Below the pieces are notes generated by a model. The model had not been told where the DNA came from. It did not search any database and was given only the letters and a program-made list of their open reading frames with translations. A stretch of 11,055 bases of DNA, from positions 1 through 11,055 of the forward strand of contig DASVDK010000024.1 of NCBI GenBank assembly GCA_036381125.1, written 5' to 3'. The DNA comes from DASVDK01 sp036381125 [NCBI: Thermodesulfobacteriota bacterium] (lineage in GTDB: Bacteria; DASVDK01). Shown here piece by piece: positions 1 to 6,772 of this stretch (within the stretch, counting starts at the first letter, position 1; each line of letters begins with the position of its first letter). A program made the position numbers and the translations under genes.

Positions 1-2
1 GT

Positions 3-737
3 ATGCGATCGCTCGATCTCCAGCCCGTCGATCTCCGGCCGGCCCCCCCGATGGCCGACAGGATCGCCGAGGCGCTCCGCGACGCGATCATCGCGGGCGC
101 GCTCGAGCCGGGGAGCCGCGTCAACGAATCGGAGATCGCCGCGCGCTACCGGATCAGCCGCTCGCCGGTGCGCGAGGCACTCCGCCTGCTGCAGCAGGAA
201 GGTCTCGTCGCCATGGAGCCGCGGCGGGGCGCGTTCGTGAAGCGCCTGACGCCGCAGGAAGTGGTAGACGTGTACGACGTGAAGAGCGTGCTCGAGGGGC
301 GAGCCACGGGGCTGGCCACGCGGCGCATGGCCGAGGTCGAACTCGACGGTCTGGCGGCGTGCGTCGCCCGGATGGAACGGGAGGTCGCGGCAGGCAACAT
401 GACGGCGTACGTCGACTCGACCCGGCAGTTCCACGAGATCATCGTGCGCGGCTCCGGCAACGCAACCCTCGCCGCCATCTACCAGGGCCTCGAGCGCAAG
501 ATCCACTGGCTGCGGACGCTGTCGCTGTCGCGGCCGGGGCGGGTCGAGGTGTCGCTCGCCGACCACCGCGCGATCCTCGACGCCATGCGGCAACGCGACG
601 CCCGCCGAGCCGAGGCGCTCGCCCACGCGCACATCGAGCAGGCGAGCCAGGACCTGCTGCCGCGCCTCGAGCGGCTGGCGGGCGACGCCCGACGCCTCGC
701 CCTCGACGTCACCAACCCCAACGTGAGGCCACGATGA
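3..737 (+). CDS. GntR-family transcriptional regulator, FCD (FadR-type) subfamily
   Basis: This is probably the ligand-responsive repressor or activator of the downstream operon. The N-terminal winged helix-turn-helix spans about residues 17-80: a helix ending in LRDAIIAGALEPG, the recognition region SEIAARYRISRSPVREALR, and the wing around EPRRGAFV. These are hallmarks of GntR regulators. Residues 85-225 form an all-helical FCD effector domain with FH (143-144), DHRAIL (187-192) and HAHI (208-211), where FCD proteins place metal- or ligand-binding histidines. The Asp usually four residues before the first His is Thr140 here. The 244-residue length is normal for the family. ATG at 3 is the first visible start, but only two bases precede it, so the true start could lie outside the window; Met17 (51) is an alternative. 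The stop overlaps the next ATG by 4 bases (ATGA), indicating translational coupling. FCD regulators commonly respond to organic acids, which fits the neighbours. The effector is unknown. Confidence 0.9.
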   Translation: MRSLDLQPVDLRPAPPMADRIAEALRDAIIAGALEPGSRVNESEIAARYRISRSPVREALRLLQQEGLVAMEPRRGAFVKRLTPQEVVDVYDVKSVLEGRATGLATRRMAEVELDGLAACVARMEREVAAGNMTAYVDSTRQFHEIIVRGSGNATLAAIYQGLERKIHWLRTLSLSRPGRVEVSLADHRAILDAMRQRDARRAEALAHAHIEQASQDLLPRLERLAGDARRLALDVTNPNVRPR

Positions 738-2317
738 GTCTGACGAGAGAAGTCGCCCGGTTCGTCCACACCACTCGCCTCGCCGACATCCCGGCCGAGG
801 TCCAGACGCTCGCCAAGTCCTACATCCTCGATGGGCTCGGCGTCGCCCTCGCGGGCTCCACGGAGCCCTGCTGCAAGATCGCGCTCAAGCACTACCAGGC
901 GCAGGCGCCCAGGGGCCAGGCGTGGGTGATCGGCCAGCCGGTGCGGATGCCGGCGGAGACCGCGGCGTTCCTCAACGGCATGGCGGCGCACGCCATGGAC
1001 TACGACGACACCCAGTTGTCGACGTCGAAGGATGCCGTGTACGGCCTCCTCACGCACCCGACGACGCCGGTCCTCAACGCCGCCTGGGCGGCCGCCGAGG
1101 TGGCGGGCAAGGGGGGCAAGGAGCTGCTCGAGGCGTACATCCTCGGGGTCGAGATCGAGTGCCGGCTCTCCGACGCCATGAGCCCCAAGCACTACCAGAA
1201 CGGCTTCCACTCCACCGGCACCGTGGGGCACCTCGGCGCCGCCATGGCGGCCGGCAAGCTCCTCGACTGCACCGAGGACGAGCTGGTCCACGCGCTCGGG
1301 CTCGCGGCGAGCATGGCGGCCGGGCTTCGCGAGAACTTCGGGACGATGACCAAGCCGTTCCACGCCGGCCGGGCCGCCGGCAACGGCCTGCTCGCGGTCC
1401 TCCTCACGAAGCGCGGCTTCACCTCCACGGACGTGATCCTCGAGGCGCGCCGCGGCTTCTTCCACGCCTTCGGCCAGGGCAACCCGTACGAGGCCTCCAA
1501 GGTCGAGGGGCGGTTCGGCAGGCCGTACTTCTTCATCGAGCCGGGCATCGCGATCAAGCCGTACCCGTCGGGCTCGCTCTCGCACCCGGCCCAGGACGTG
1601 ATCCTCGAGCTGGTGAAGACGCACGACATCAAGCCGGACCAGGTCGAGAAGATCGACGTCGGCACCAACTCGAACATCCCCAACGCCCTCATCTACCCGA
1701 TGCCGACCACGGAGCTGGAGGGGAAGTTCTCCATCCCCTTCTGCATGGCCATCGCCGTCGTGGAGCGCAAGGCCGGCATCGCGCAGTTCACCACGGAGAA
1801 GGTGCGCGACCCGAGGGTCGTCGAGATCATGAAGCGCACCACCCTCTACGTGGATCCGGAGATGGAGCGGCTCGGCTTCGACCTGGCCCGCTCGGTCGTC
1901 AAGGTGCGCCTCACGGACGGCCGCGTCATCGAGGGGCGGGCCGACCGCGCGCACGGCACGCCGCCGGACCTGCTCTCCTTCGACCAGCTCGCCGAGAAGT
2001 TCCGCGACTGCGCGCGCCTCGCCGTGGCGAAGGAGCAGACGGAGCGGGCCGTCGAGGCGGTGCGCCACATCGAGACGGTCGGCCGGATCTCGGCCTTCCT
2101 GGGCGGGCTGGCCGGCAGGGCCGCCGCGCGGGCGGCCAGACCGGCGCGGTCCGCGGCCCGGAAGGCCGGCGCGAAGACGGCTGCGGCACGGAAGACCGCG
2201 AAGAAGGCCGCCCCGAAGAAGGCCGCCGCGAAGAGGGCCGCCCCGAAGAGGGCGCCGGCTCGAAAGGCCGCCGCGCGCAGGCCCGCCCGCCGCTCCGCGG
2301 CGTCGCGGAGCCGGTAG
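734..2317 (+). CDS. MmgE/PrpD family enzyme with a histone H1-like basic C-terminal tail
   Basis: The family comprises 2-methylcitrate dehydratase (PrpD), cis-aconitate decarboxylase and iminodisuccinate epimerase. The 527-residue product has a normal core (1-456) and an extra tail (457-527). Core motifs are MDYDDT (88-93), THP (107-109), NGFHSTG (156-162), TKPFHAG (206-212) and KPYPSGSLSH (275-284). By alignment from memory with human cis-aconitate decarboxylase, catalytic Asp, Thr, His, His and Lys correspond to D89, T93, H108, H159 and K207. The stretch from T93 to H108 is about eight residues longer than in the second paralogue here. The tail is almost only Ala, Lys, Arg and Pro, with five-residue repeats such as KKAAP and KRAAP, and is not a normal part of this family. 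The ATG at 734 overlaps the regulator stop, with a weak GAGG (725-728) upstream. The same frame is open further 5', but family homology begins at this Met (SLTREVARFV). The exact reaction cannot be assigned. Confidence 0.9.
   Translation: MSLTREVARFVHTTRLADIPAEVQTLAKSYILDGLGVALAGSTEPCCKIALKHYQAQAPRGQAWVIGQPVRMPAETAAFLNGMAAHAMDYDDTQLSTSKDAVYGLLTHPTTPVLNAAWAAAEVAGKGGKELLEAYILGVEIECRLSDAMSPKHYQNGFHSTGTVGHLGAAMAAGKLLDCTEDELVHALGLAASMAAGLRENFGTMTKPFHAGRAAGNGLLAVLLTKRGFTSTDVILEARRGFFHAFGQGNPYEASKVEGRFGRPYFFIEPGIAIKPYPSGSLSHPAQDVILELVKTHDIKPDQVEKIDVGTNSNIPNALIYPMPTTELEGKFSIPFCMAIAVVERKAGIAQFTTEKVRDPRVVEIMKRTTLYVDPEMERLGFDLARSVVKVRLTDGRVIEGRADRAHGTPPDLLSFDQLAEKFRDCARLAVAKEQTERAVEAVRHIETVGRISAFLGGLAGRAAARAARPARSAARKAGAKTAAARKTAKKAAPKKAAAKRAAPKRAPARKAAARRPARRSAASRSR
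2201..2260 (+). repeat. 15-base tandem repeat coding for the basic tail
   Basis: Four consecutive 15-base units, each starting AAGARGGSC, encode KKAAP, KKAAA, KRAAP and KRAPA (residues 490-509 of the upstream MmgE/PrpD protein). The first three units differ from each other at only one or two bases, and the fourth diverges at its end. Weaker, degenerate copies flank them and encode ARKTA before and RKAAA after. The period is a multiple of three, so gain or loss of units keeps the frame. This suggests growth by replication slippage. Confidence 0.75.
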
Positions 2318-2329
2318 GACGGGGGCCGC

Positions 2330-3700
2330 ATGCCGACCGCGTCCGAGCGACTGGCCGCGTTCGCCGCCGGACTCAGCCTCGACCGGGTGCCCCCGGAGGT
2401 CGCCGACAAGGCGCGCCTGGTCATGCTCGACACGGTCGGCATCGCGCTCGCGGCCTCGACGCGCGACTCCGGGCCGATGGCCATCGCGCTGGCCCGCCGG
2501 CTCGGGGGCAAGCCCGAGAGCCAGGTCATCGGCGCGCCCTTCAAGGTGTCGGCCGCGAACGCCGTGCTCGCCAACGGCACCACGGCTCACGGCCTCGACT
2601 ACGACGACACCCTCGAGGAGGGGATCATCCACGCCGGCTGCTGCGCCGCGACGACGGCGCTCGCGGTCGGCGAGGCGGTCGGCGCGTCGGGGCGCGCCGT
2701 CCTCGAGGCGGCGATCGCCGGCATCGAGGTCATGGGGACGCTCGGCGTCGTGGCGCCCGGCCGCTTCCACGCGCGCGGGTTCCACCCGACGTCGGTCACC
2801 TCCGCCTTCGGGGCGACGGCCGTCGCCGGGCGCCTCTACGGCCTCACGTCGGAGCAGCTCGTCCACGCCTTCGGCATCGCGGCCAGCCAGGCCAGCGGGA
2901 TCATCGAGTACCTCGCGGACGGCTCCTGGACCAAGCAGTTCCACCCCGGCTGGGGCGCGCACGGGGGGATCGTGGCGACGCTCCTCGCCCGGGAGGGGTT
3001 CAGGGCGCCGCGGACGGCCATCGACGGCGCGCGCGGCTTCTTCGCCGTCTTCGCGGGGAAGGAGGGGGTCGACCTGTCGCGGATCGAGGGGATCGGACGC
3101 GACTGGCTCCTGCCGAGGTTCGTCTTCAAGAGCTACCCGTGCGGCTCGATCTCGCACCCCTACATGGACTGCGCCCTGCGCATCCGGCAGCGTCACGCGC
3201 CGCGCCCCGCGGACATCGCCGAGGTCGTCTGCCGGACCCACGAGGGGCCGGTGCCCCGGCTCTGGGAACCGCTGGCCGACAAGCACCGCCCGGTGACCCC
3301 GTACGCCGCGAAGTTCAGCCTGCCGTACAGCATCGCCACCATCCTCGTGCGCGGCAGGGCGGGCATCGCCGAGTTCGAGGAGCCGGCCATCCGCGACCCC
3401 GAGGTGCTCGGGGTGGCGGGCCGGGTCCGGTACGTCGTCGACAACACCCTCGAATATCCGAAGCACTTTTCCGGTCACGTACGGGTGATCCTTCGGGACG
3501 GCCGCGTCCTCGAGGAGAACCAGGCACACCCCCGTGGGGGGCTCGAGGACCCGATCCCTCGGGAGGAGATCGAAGCCAAGTTCCGGGCCAACGCGGTCCT
3601 CGCCGTTCCGGCGGCGGCCGCGGATGCGACCATCGACCGGATGGCCCGGCTCGAGTCGCTGCCGGATGTCGCCTCCCTCGCGTCCCTCTGGGCGCGATAG
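2330..3700 (+). CDS. MmgE/PrpD family enzyme (second paralogue)
   Basis: This 456-residue protein has standard family length and no tail. It carries LDYDDT (89-94), a His at 101, GFHPTSV (150-156), TKQFHPGWGAHGG (201-213) and KSYPCGSISH (267-276). From memory of cis-aconitate decarboxylase, D90, T94, H101, H152 and K202 match the catalytic set, while the position of the decarboxylase's additional active-site His appears to be Gly272. The HPGW segment after the Lys is common in bacterial MmgE/PrpD proteins. It is expected to be a soluble cytosolic enzyme acting on a di- or tricarboxylate by proton abstraction beta to a carboxylate; whether it dehydrates, epimerises or decarboxylates is not visible. 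It starts 12 bases after the first paralogue's stop with only a weak G-rich ribosome site, so it is probably translated by coupling. It diverges strongly from both other paralogues, arguing against recent tandem duplication. Confidence 0.9.
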   Translation: MPTASERLAAFAAGLSLDRVPPEVADKARLVMLDTVGIALAASTRDSGPMAIALARRLGGKPESQVIGAPFKVSAANAVLANGTTAHGLDYDDTLEEGIIHAGCCAATTALAVGEAVGASGRAVLEAAIAGIEVMGTLGVVAPGRFHARGFHPTSVTSAFGATAVAGRLYGLTSEQLVHAFGIAASQASGIIEYLADGSWTKQFHPGWGAHGGIVATLLAREGFRAPRTAIDGARGFFAVFAGKEGVDLSRIEGIGRDWLLPRFVFKSYPCGSISHPYMDCALRIRQRHAPRPADIAEVVCRTHEGPVPRLWEPLADKHRPVTPYAAKFSLPYSIATILVRGRAGIAEFEEPAIRDPEVLGVAGRVRYVVDNTLEYPKHFSGHVRVILRDGRVLEENQAHPRGGLEDPIPREEIEAKFRANAVLAVPAAAADATIDRMARLESLPDVASLASLWAR

Positions 3701-3719
3701 GCGGCGGCGGACGCGGAAC

Positions 3720-3729
3720 AGGAGGAAGG
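3720..3729 (+). promoter_or_regulatory. Strong ribosome binding site of tctC
   Basis: AGGAGGAAGG lies just before the ATG at 3734 and is a near-perfect anti-Shine-Dalgarno match, much stronger than those of the other genes in the operon. It fixes the start at 3734 rather than the Met three codons later. It also fits the need for abundant binding protein. Confidence 0.75.
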
Positions 3730-3733
3730 TGGT

Positions 3734-4699
3734 ATGCAGCGAATGACGAAGGCGGTCCTCGCCGCGGTCATCGGGGCGGCGCTTGCCGTCACCCCCCTGG
3801 CCTCGGCGCAGGAGAAGTACCCCTCGAAGCCGATCGTGCTGGTCACGCACTCGAGCCCGGGCGCCGGCGGCGACATCTTCCTGCGCCAGCTCGGCAAGCA
3901 CCTCGAGCCGATCCTCGGGCAGCCCATCGTGGTCGAGAACGTCAGGGGCGGCGCGTCGGCCAAGGCCGTCTCCTACGTCGCGACGTCGAAGCCGGACGGC
4001 TACACGCTGTACGGCTCCACGCCGACCATGCTCCAGACGCCGCTCCTCACCACCACGCAGCACTCGTACAAGGACCTCAAGCCGGTCGCCAACGTCTTCC
4101 TCGACCCGATGGTCCTGTACGTCAAGGCCGACAGCCCCTACAAGTCCCTCAAGGACGCGGTCGAGGACGCGCGCCGCAACCCCGGCAAGAAGAAGTGGGG
4201 GGCGGCCACGCCCGGCTCGGTCGAGCACATGCTCGTCCACAACATGGCGAAGACCGCGAAGATCAAGGTCACCCCGGTCACGTTCGAAGGGGGCGGCGAC
4301 CTGCTCGTCGCGGTCCTCGGCGGCGCGGTCGACCTCGGCATCGGCGAGCCGGGCGAGCTGGTCTCGCAGGTCGAGGGCAAGCAGGTGCGCGTCCTCGCGT
4401 CCTTCACCGACCAGCCGCTGCCCGGCGCCGACTACCCGACGGCCAAGCAGCAGGGCTTCGACATCGTGGTCGTGAAGTTCCGCGGCCTGCTCGGCCCGAA
4501 GGGGATGCCGGACCAGGCGGTTCGGACGATCGAGAACGCCGTCAAGAAGGCGCTCGAGTCGCCGGAGTACAAGCGGTACATCGAGCAGGTGAAGCTGATC
4601 CCCACGTTCATGAACTCGGAGGACTACCAGAAGTTCCTCGACGACATGAACCGGCAGCTCACCGAGTACCTGCAGGAGATCGGGGTCAAGAAGAGCTGA
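3734..4699 (+). CDS. tctC: Tripartite tricarboxylate transporter substrate-binding protein (TctC/Bug family)
   Basis: This is the extracytoplasmic receptor that delivers a carboxylate substrate to the TctAB permease. Residues 1-25 form a signal peptide: basic start MQRMTK, a hydrophobic core of Ala/Val/Leu, and cleavage after ASA before QEKYPSK. The mature protein begins with the typical YPSKPI strand, followed by SSPGAGGD (44-51), which replaces the usual PGGxxD loop. Other family features are VENVRGGASA, KPDGYTLYG, and an AATPGSVEHM segment near residue 160 in the second substrate-binding loop. The length of 321 residues is typical. There is no lipobox Cys, so it should be free in the periplasm. 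It lies directly upstream of tctB and tctA, the usual TTT set. Family members bind citrate, other di- and tricarboxylates, or aromatic acids, so the ligand cannot be read from sequence alone. Confidence 0.95.
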   Translation: MQRMTKAVLAAVIGAALAVTPLASAQEKYPSKPIVLVTHSSPGAGGDIFLRQLGKHLEPILGQPIVVENVRGGASAKAVSYVATSKPDGYTLYGSTPTMLQTPLLTTTQHSYKDLKPVANVFLDPMVLYVKADSPYKSLKDAVEDARRNPGKKKWGAATPGSVEHMLVHNMAKTAKIKVTPVTFEGGGDLLVAVLGGAVDLGIGEPGELVSQVEGKQVRVLASFTDQPLPGADYPTAKQQGFDIVVVKFRGLLGPKGMPDQAVRTIENAVKKALESPEYKRYIEQVKLIPTFMNSEDYQKFLDDMNRQLTEYLQEIGVKKS

Positions 4700-4708
4700 C
4701 CCGATCCG

Positions 4709-4741
4709 GCGGCGGGACCGGCGGACGGCCGGCCCCGCCGC
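4709..4741 (+). terminator. Hairpin between tctC and tctB (partial terminator or mRNA-stabilising stem)
   Basis: GCGGCGGG (4709-4716) pairs perfectly with CCCGCCGC (4734-4741). After an A·C mismatch, CCGG (4718-4721) pairs with CCGG (4729-4732) around a 7-base loop. There is no clear T-run afterwards (TCCTCTG follows), so strong Rho-independent termination is doubtful. The position just after the binding-protein gene suggests a stem that protects the upstream mRNA or reduces read-through into tctB and tctA. The rest of the gap (4700-4800) holds only a ribosome site, AGGAG at 4786-4790. Confidence 0.45.
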
Positions 4742-4800
4742 TCCTCTGCCAACGCGTTCTCGACCCGGCACGCACACCCGAGCACAGGAGCACGCCATCC

Positions 4801-5259
4801 ATGGCCCTCGTCGATCGCCTGACCGGTCTCCTCCTGGTGGCGCTCGCGGTCGGCTACTACCGTCTGGCCGGCGAGATCGAGGTCGGTCTCGCGAGTGACC
4901 TCCTCGGGCCGCAGTACTTCCCGAAGCTCCTCGCCGTGGCGCTCGGCCTGGCGAGCGCGTGGCTCGTCGTCCGGTCGTTCGGGCCGGCCGCGCGCCGCGC
5001 CGAGCCGGTGCGGGGCGAGGCCGAGCGGCTCGCCAACCTCTGGATCGCGCTCGGGCTCACCGTCGTCTACCTGATCCTGCTGCCGCGCGTGGGGTTCCTC
5101 CTCGTCACCCCGGTGCTCCTCGGAGCGTTCATCTGGGTGCTCGGCTACCGCCGGTGGGTCCCCCTCGTCGGCACGGCCGTCGGGGTGAGCGTGGCGCTGT
5201 GGGTCGTCTTCGCCTGGCTCCTCGGGGTCCGGCTGCCGCCGGGCCTCCTGGACGCCTAG
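4801..5259 (+). CDS. tctB: Tripartite tricarboxylate transporter small membrane subunit (TctB family)
   Basis: TctB is the small, poorly conserved membrane subunit that assembles with TctA in the cytoplasmic membrane. The 152-residue protein has hydrophobic segments at about 5-22, 41-59, 80-96, 97-115 and 119-141, the usual four- to five-helix layout. The GPQYFPKLLA segment (36-45) after the first helix is the recognisable TctB signature, and the loop at 61-78 is charged. AGGAG ends 10 bases before the ATG, and the frame upstream of this Met is only an out-of-frame shadow of other genes. The stop is 14 bases before the tctA start. Divergence is normal for this subunit; the assignment rests on the signature, topology and position between tctC and tctA. 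Confidence 0.9.
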   Translation: MALVDRLTGLLLVALAVGYYRLAGEIEVGLASDLLGPQYFPKLLAVALGLASAWLVVRSFGPAARRAEPVRGEAERLANLWIALGLTVVYLILLPRVGFLLVTPVLLGAFIWVLGYRRWVPLVGTAVGVSVALWVVFAWLLGVRLPPGLLDA

Positions 5260-5273
5260 GAGCCGGAGGCCTC

Positions 5274-6770
5274 GTGCTCGAGTTCTTCGCCATCGGATTC
5301 GCCGAGGCGCTGAAGCCGTACTCGCTCCTGGCGATGACGGCCGGCGTCACCTGGGGCATCATCGGCGGCGCGCTGCCCGGCATCTCGGGCTCGATCGCCA
5401 TGGCGCTCCTGCTGCCGTTCACCTTCGGCATGCCGTCCTCGGCGGCGCTCATGATGCTCGCCGGGGTCTACATCGGCGCCATGTACGGCGGGTCGATCAC
5501 CGCGATCCTCATCCGCACCCCCGGCACGCCCGGCGCGGCCATCACGATCATCGACGGCTACGAGCTGCAGCGGCGGGGCGAGGGGGCCAGGGCGCTCGGC
5601 GTCTCGCTCGTGACCGGCTTCTTCGGCGGCGTGGCGAGCGTCTTCATCCTCATCTTCCTGGCGATCCCGCTGTCGCGGGTGGCGCTCGCCTTCCAGGCGG
5701 CGGAGTACTTCGCGCTCGGCTTCTTCGGCCTCTGCCTCATCTCGAGCCTCGCCGGCAAGGAGCAGCTCAAGGGGCTCATCTCCGGCCTCATCGGGCTCAT
5801 GTTCGCGACGGTCGGGACCGACCCGTTCTCGGGCACCCCCCGCTTCACGCTCGGCAACATCAACCTCATCGGCGGCATCGAGCCGATCGTCGCCATCATC
5901 GGGCTCTTCGCCGTCTCCGAGATCTTCCAGCAGGTCACGGAGACCACGGCGTGGGAGAAGTTCAGGGGCAAGGCGCGCACGGCGCTGCCGACCTGGTCGG
6001 AACTCCGGCGCCTCACCCCGGCGATGGTCATCGGCACGATCGTCGGCACCCTCGAAGGGCTCCTGCCGGGCGGCGGCGGCTCGGTCGCGTCCTTCATCGC
6101 CTACAACGAGGCCCGGCGCTGGTCGAAGCACCCCGAGGAGTTCGGACAGGGCTCCATCGAGGGGGTCGCGGCGCCGGAGACGGCAAACAACGTCGTCACC
6201 GGGACCGCCCTGATCCCGCTCCTCACCTTCGGCATCCCGGGCTCGAACTCGGCGGCGATCTTCCTCGGCGCGATGATGCTCCACGAGCTCCTGCCGGGGC
6301 CGACGCTCTTCGAGAAGCGTCCGGAGGTGGTCTACGGGCTCTTCGCGAGCCTGCTCATCTCGAACGTCCTCATGCTCGTCATCGGCTACCTCGTCCTCAA
6401 GCCGTGCGTCCGGCTCGTGAACGTGCCCAAGCCGCTCCTGCTCAGCGGGATCCTCGGCCTCGTCCTGGTCGGCGCCTACTCGGTGACGAGCGACATCTTC
6501 AACGTCTGGCTCGTCCTCGGGATGGGGCTCCTCGGGTACCTCATGCGGCGCTACCACTTCAACGTCCTCGCGGCGGTCCTCGGGCTCGTGCTCGGCTTCA
6601 TGGTGGAGGTGAACTTCCGCCGGGCGCTGGTGCTGTCGGGCGGCGACTACCTGACGTTCGTCGAGCGCCCGATCAGCGCGGTCCTCCTCTTCTTCGCGTT
6701 CGTCACGCTGCTCTTGCCGCTCTGGCGGCGCTTCCGGGAGCTGAAGGAGCAGGCGGGCGAGGCGGCGTAG
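5274..6770 (+). CDS. tctA: Tripartite tricarboxylate transporter large membrane subunit (TctA family)
   Basis: TctA forms the translocation path and probably uses an ion gradient to import the ligand carried by TctC. The 498-residue protein has about a dozen hydrophobic segments and the family's two repeated motifs: GGALPGISGS (31-40) with YGGSITAIL (71-79), and EGLLPGGGGS (261-270) with ASFIAYNEA (272-280). EGVAAPETANN (296-306) and LTFGIPGSNSAA (317-328) are further strongly conserved TctA blocks. I chose GTG at 5274 because GGAGG (5265-5269) precedes it and MLEFFAIGFAEAL aligns with the normal N-terminus. The next in-frame ATG would delete part of the first helix. The in-frame region upstream is an antiparallel-free shadow of tctB and has no homology. 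The stop is 2 bases before the following MmgE/PrpD gene, implying co-translation of permease and enzyme. Confidence 0.95.
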   Translation: MLEFFAIGFAEALKPYSLLAMTAGVTWGIIGGALPGISGSIAMALLLPFTFGMPSSAALMMLAGVYIGAMYGGSITAILIRTPGTPGAAITIIDGYELQRRGEGARALGVSLVTGFFGGVASVFILIFLAIPLSRVALAFQAAEYFALGFFGLCLISSLAGKEQLKGLISGLIGLMFATVGTDPFSGTPRFTLGNINLIGGIEPIVAIIGLFAVSEIFQQVTETTAWEKFRGKARTALPTWSELRRLTPAMVIGTIVGTLEGLLPGGGGSVASFIAYNEARRWSKHPEEFGQGSIEGVAAPETANNVVTGTALIPLLTFGIPGSNSAAIFLGAMMLHELLPGPTLFEKRPEVVYGLFASLLISNVLMLVIGYLVLKPCVRLVNVPKPLLLSGILGLVLVGAYSVTSDIFNVWLVLGMGLLGYLMRRYHFNVLAAVLGLVLGFMVEVNFRRALVLSGGDYLTFVERPISAVLLFFAFVTLLLPLWRRFRELKEQAGEAA

Positions 6771-6772
6771 CG

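Noticed and set aside
479-4798. Minus-strand open frame of more than 1400 codons
   Set aside because: It lies antisense to five well-supported genes, and its translation is Arg/Asp/Gly/Ala-biased low-complexity sequence without domains. It is a by-product of high GC codon use.
922-5259. Plus-strand frame of 1445 codons running across several genes
   Set aside because: Only its last 152 codons (tctB) are real. The rest is an out-of-frame reading of the MmgE/PrpD and tctC genes.
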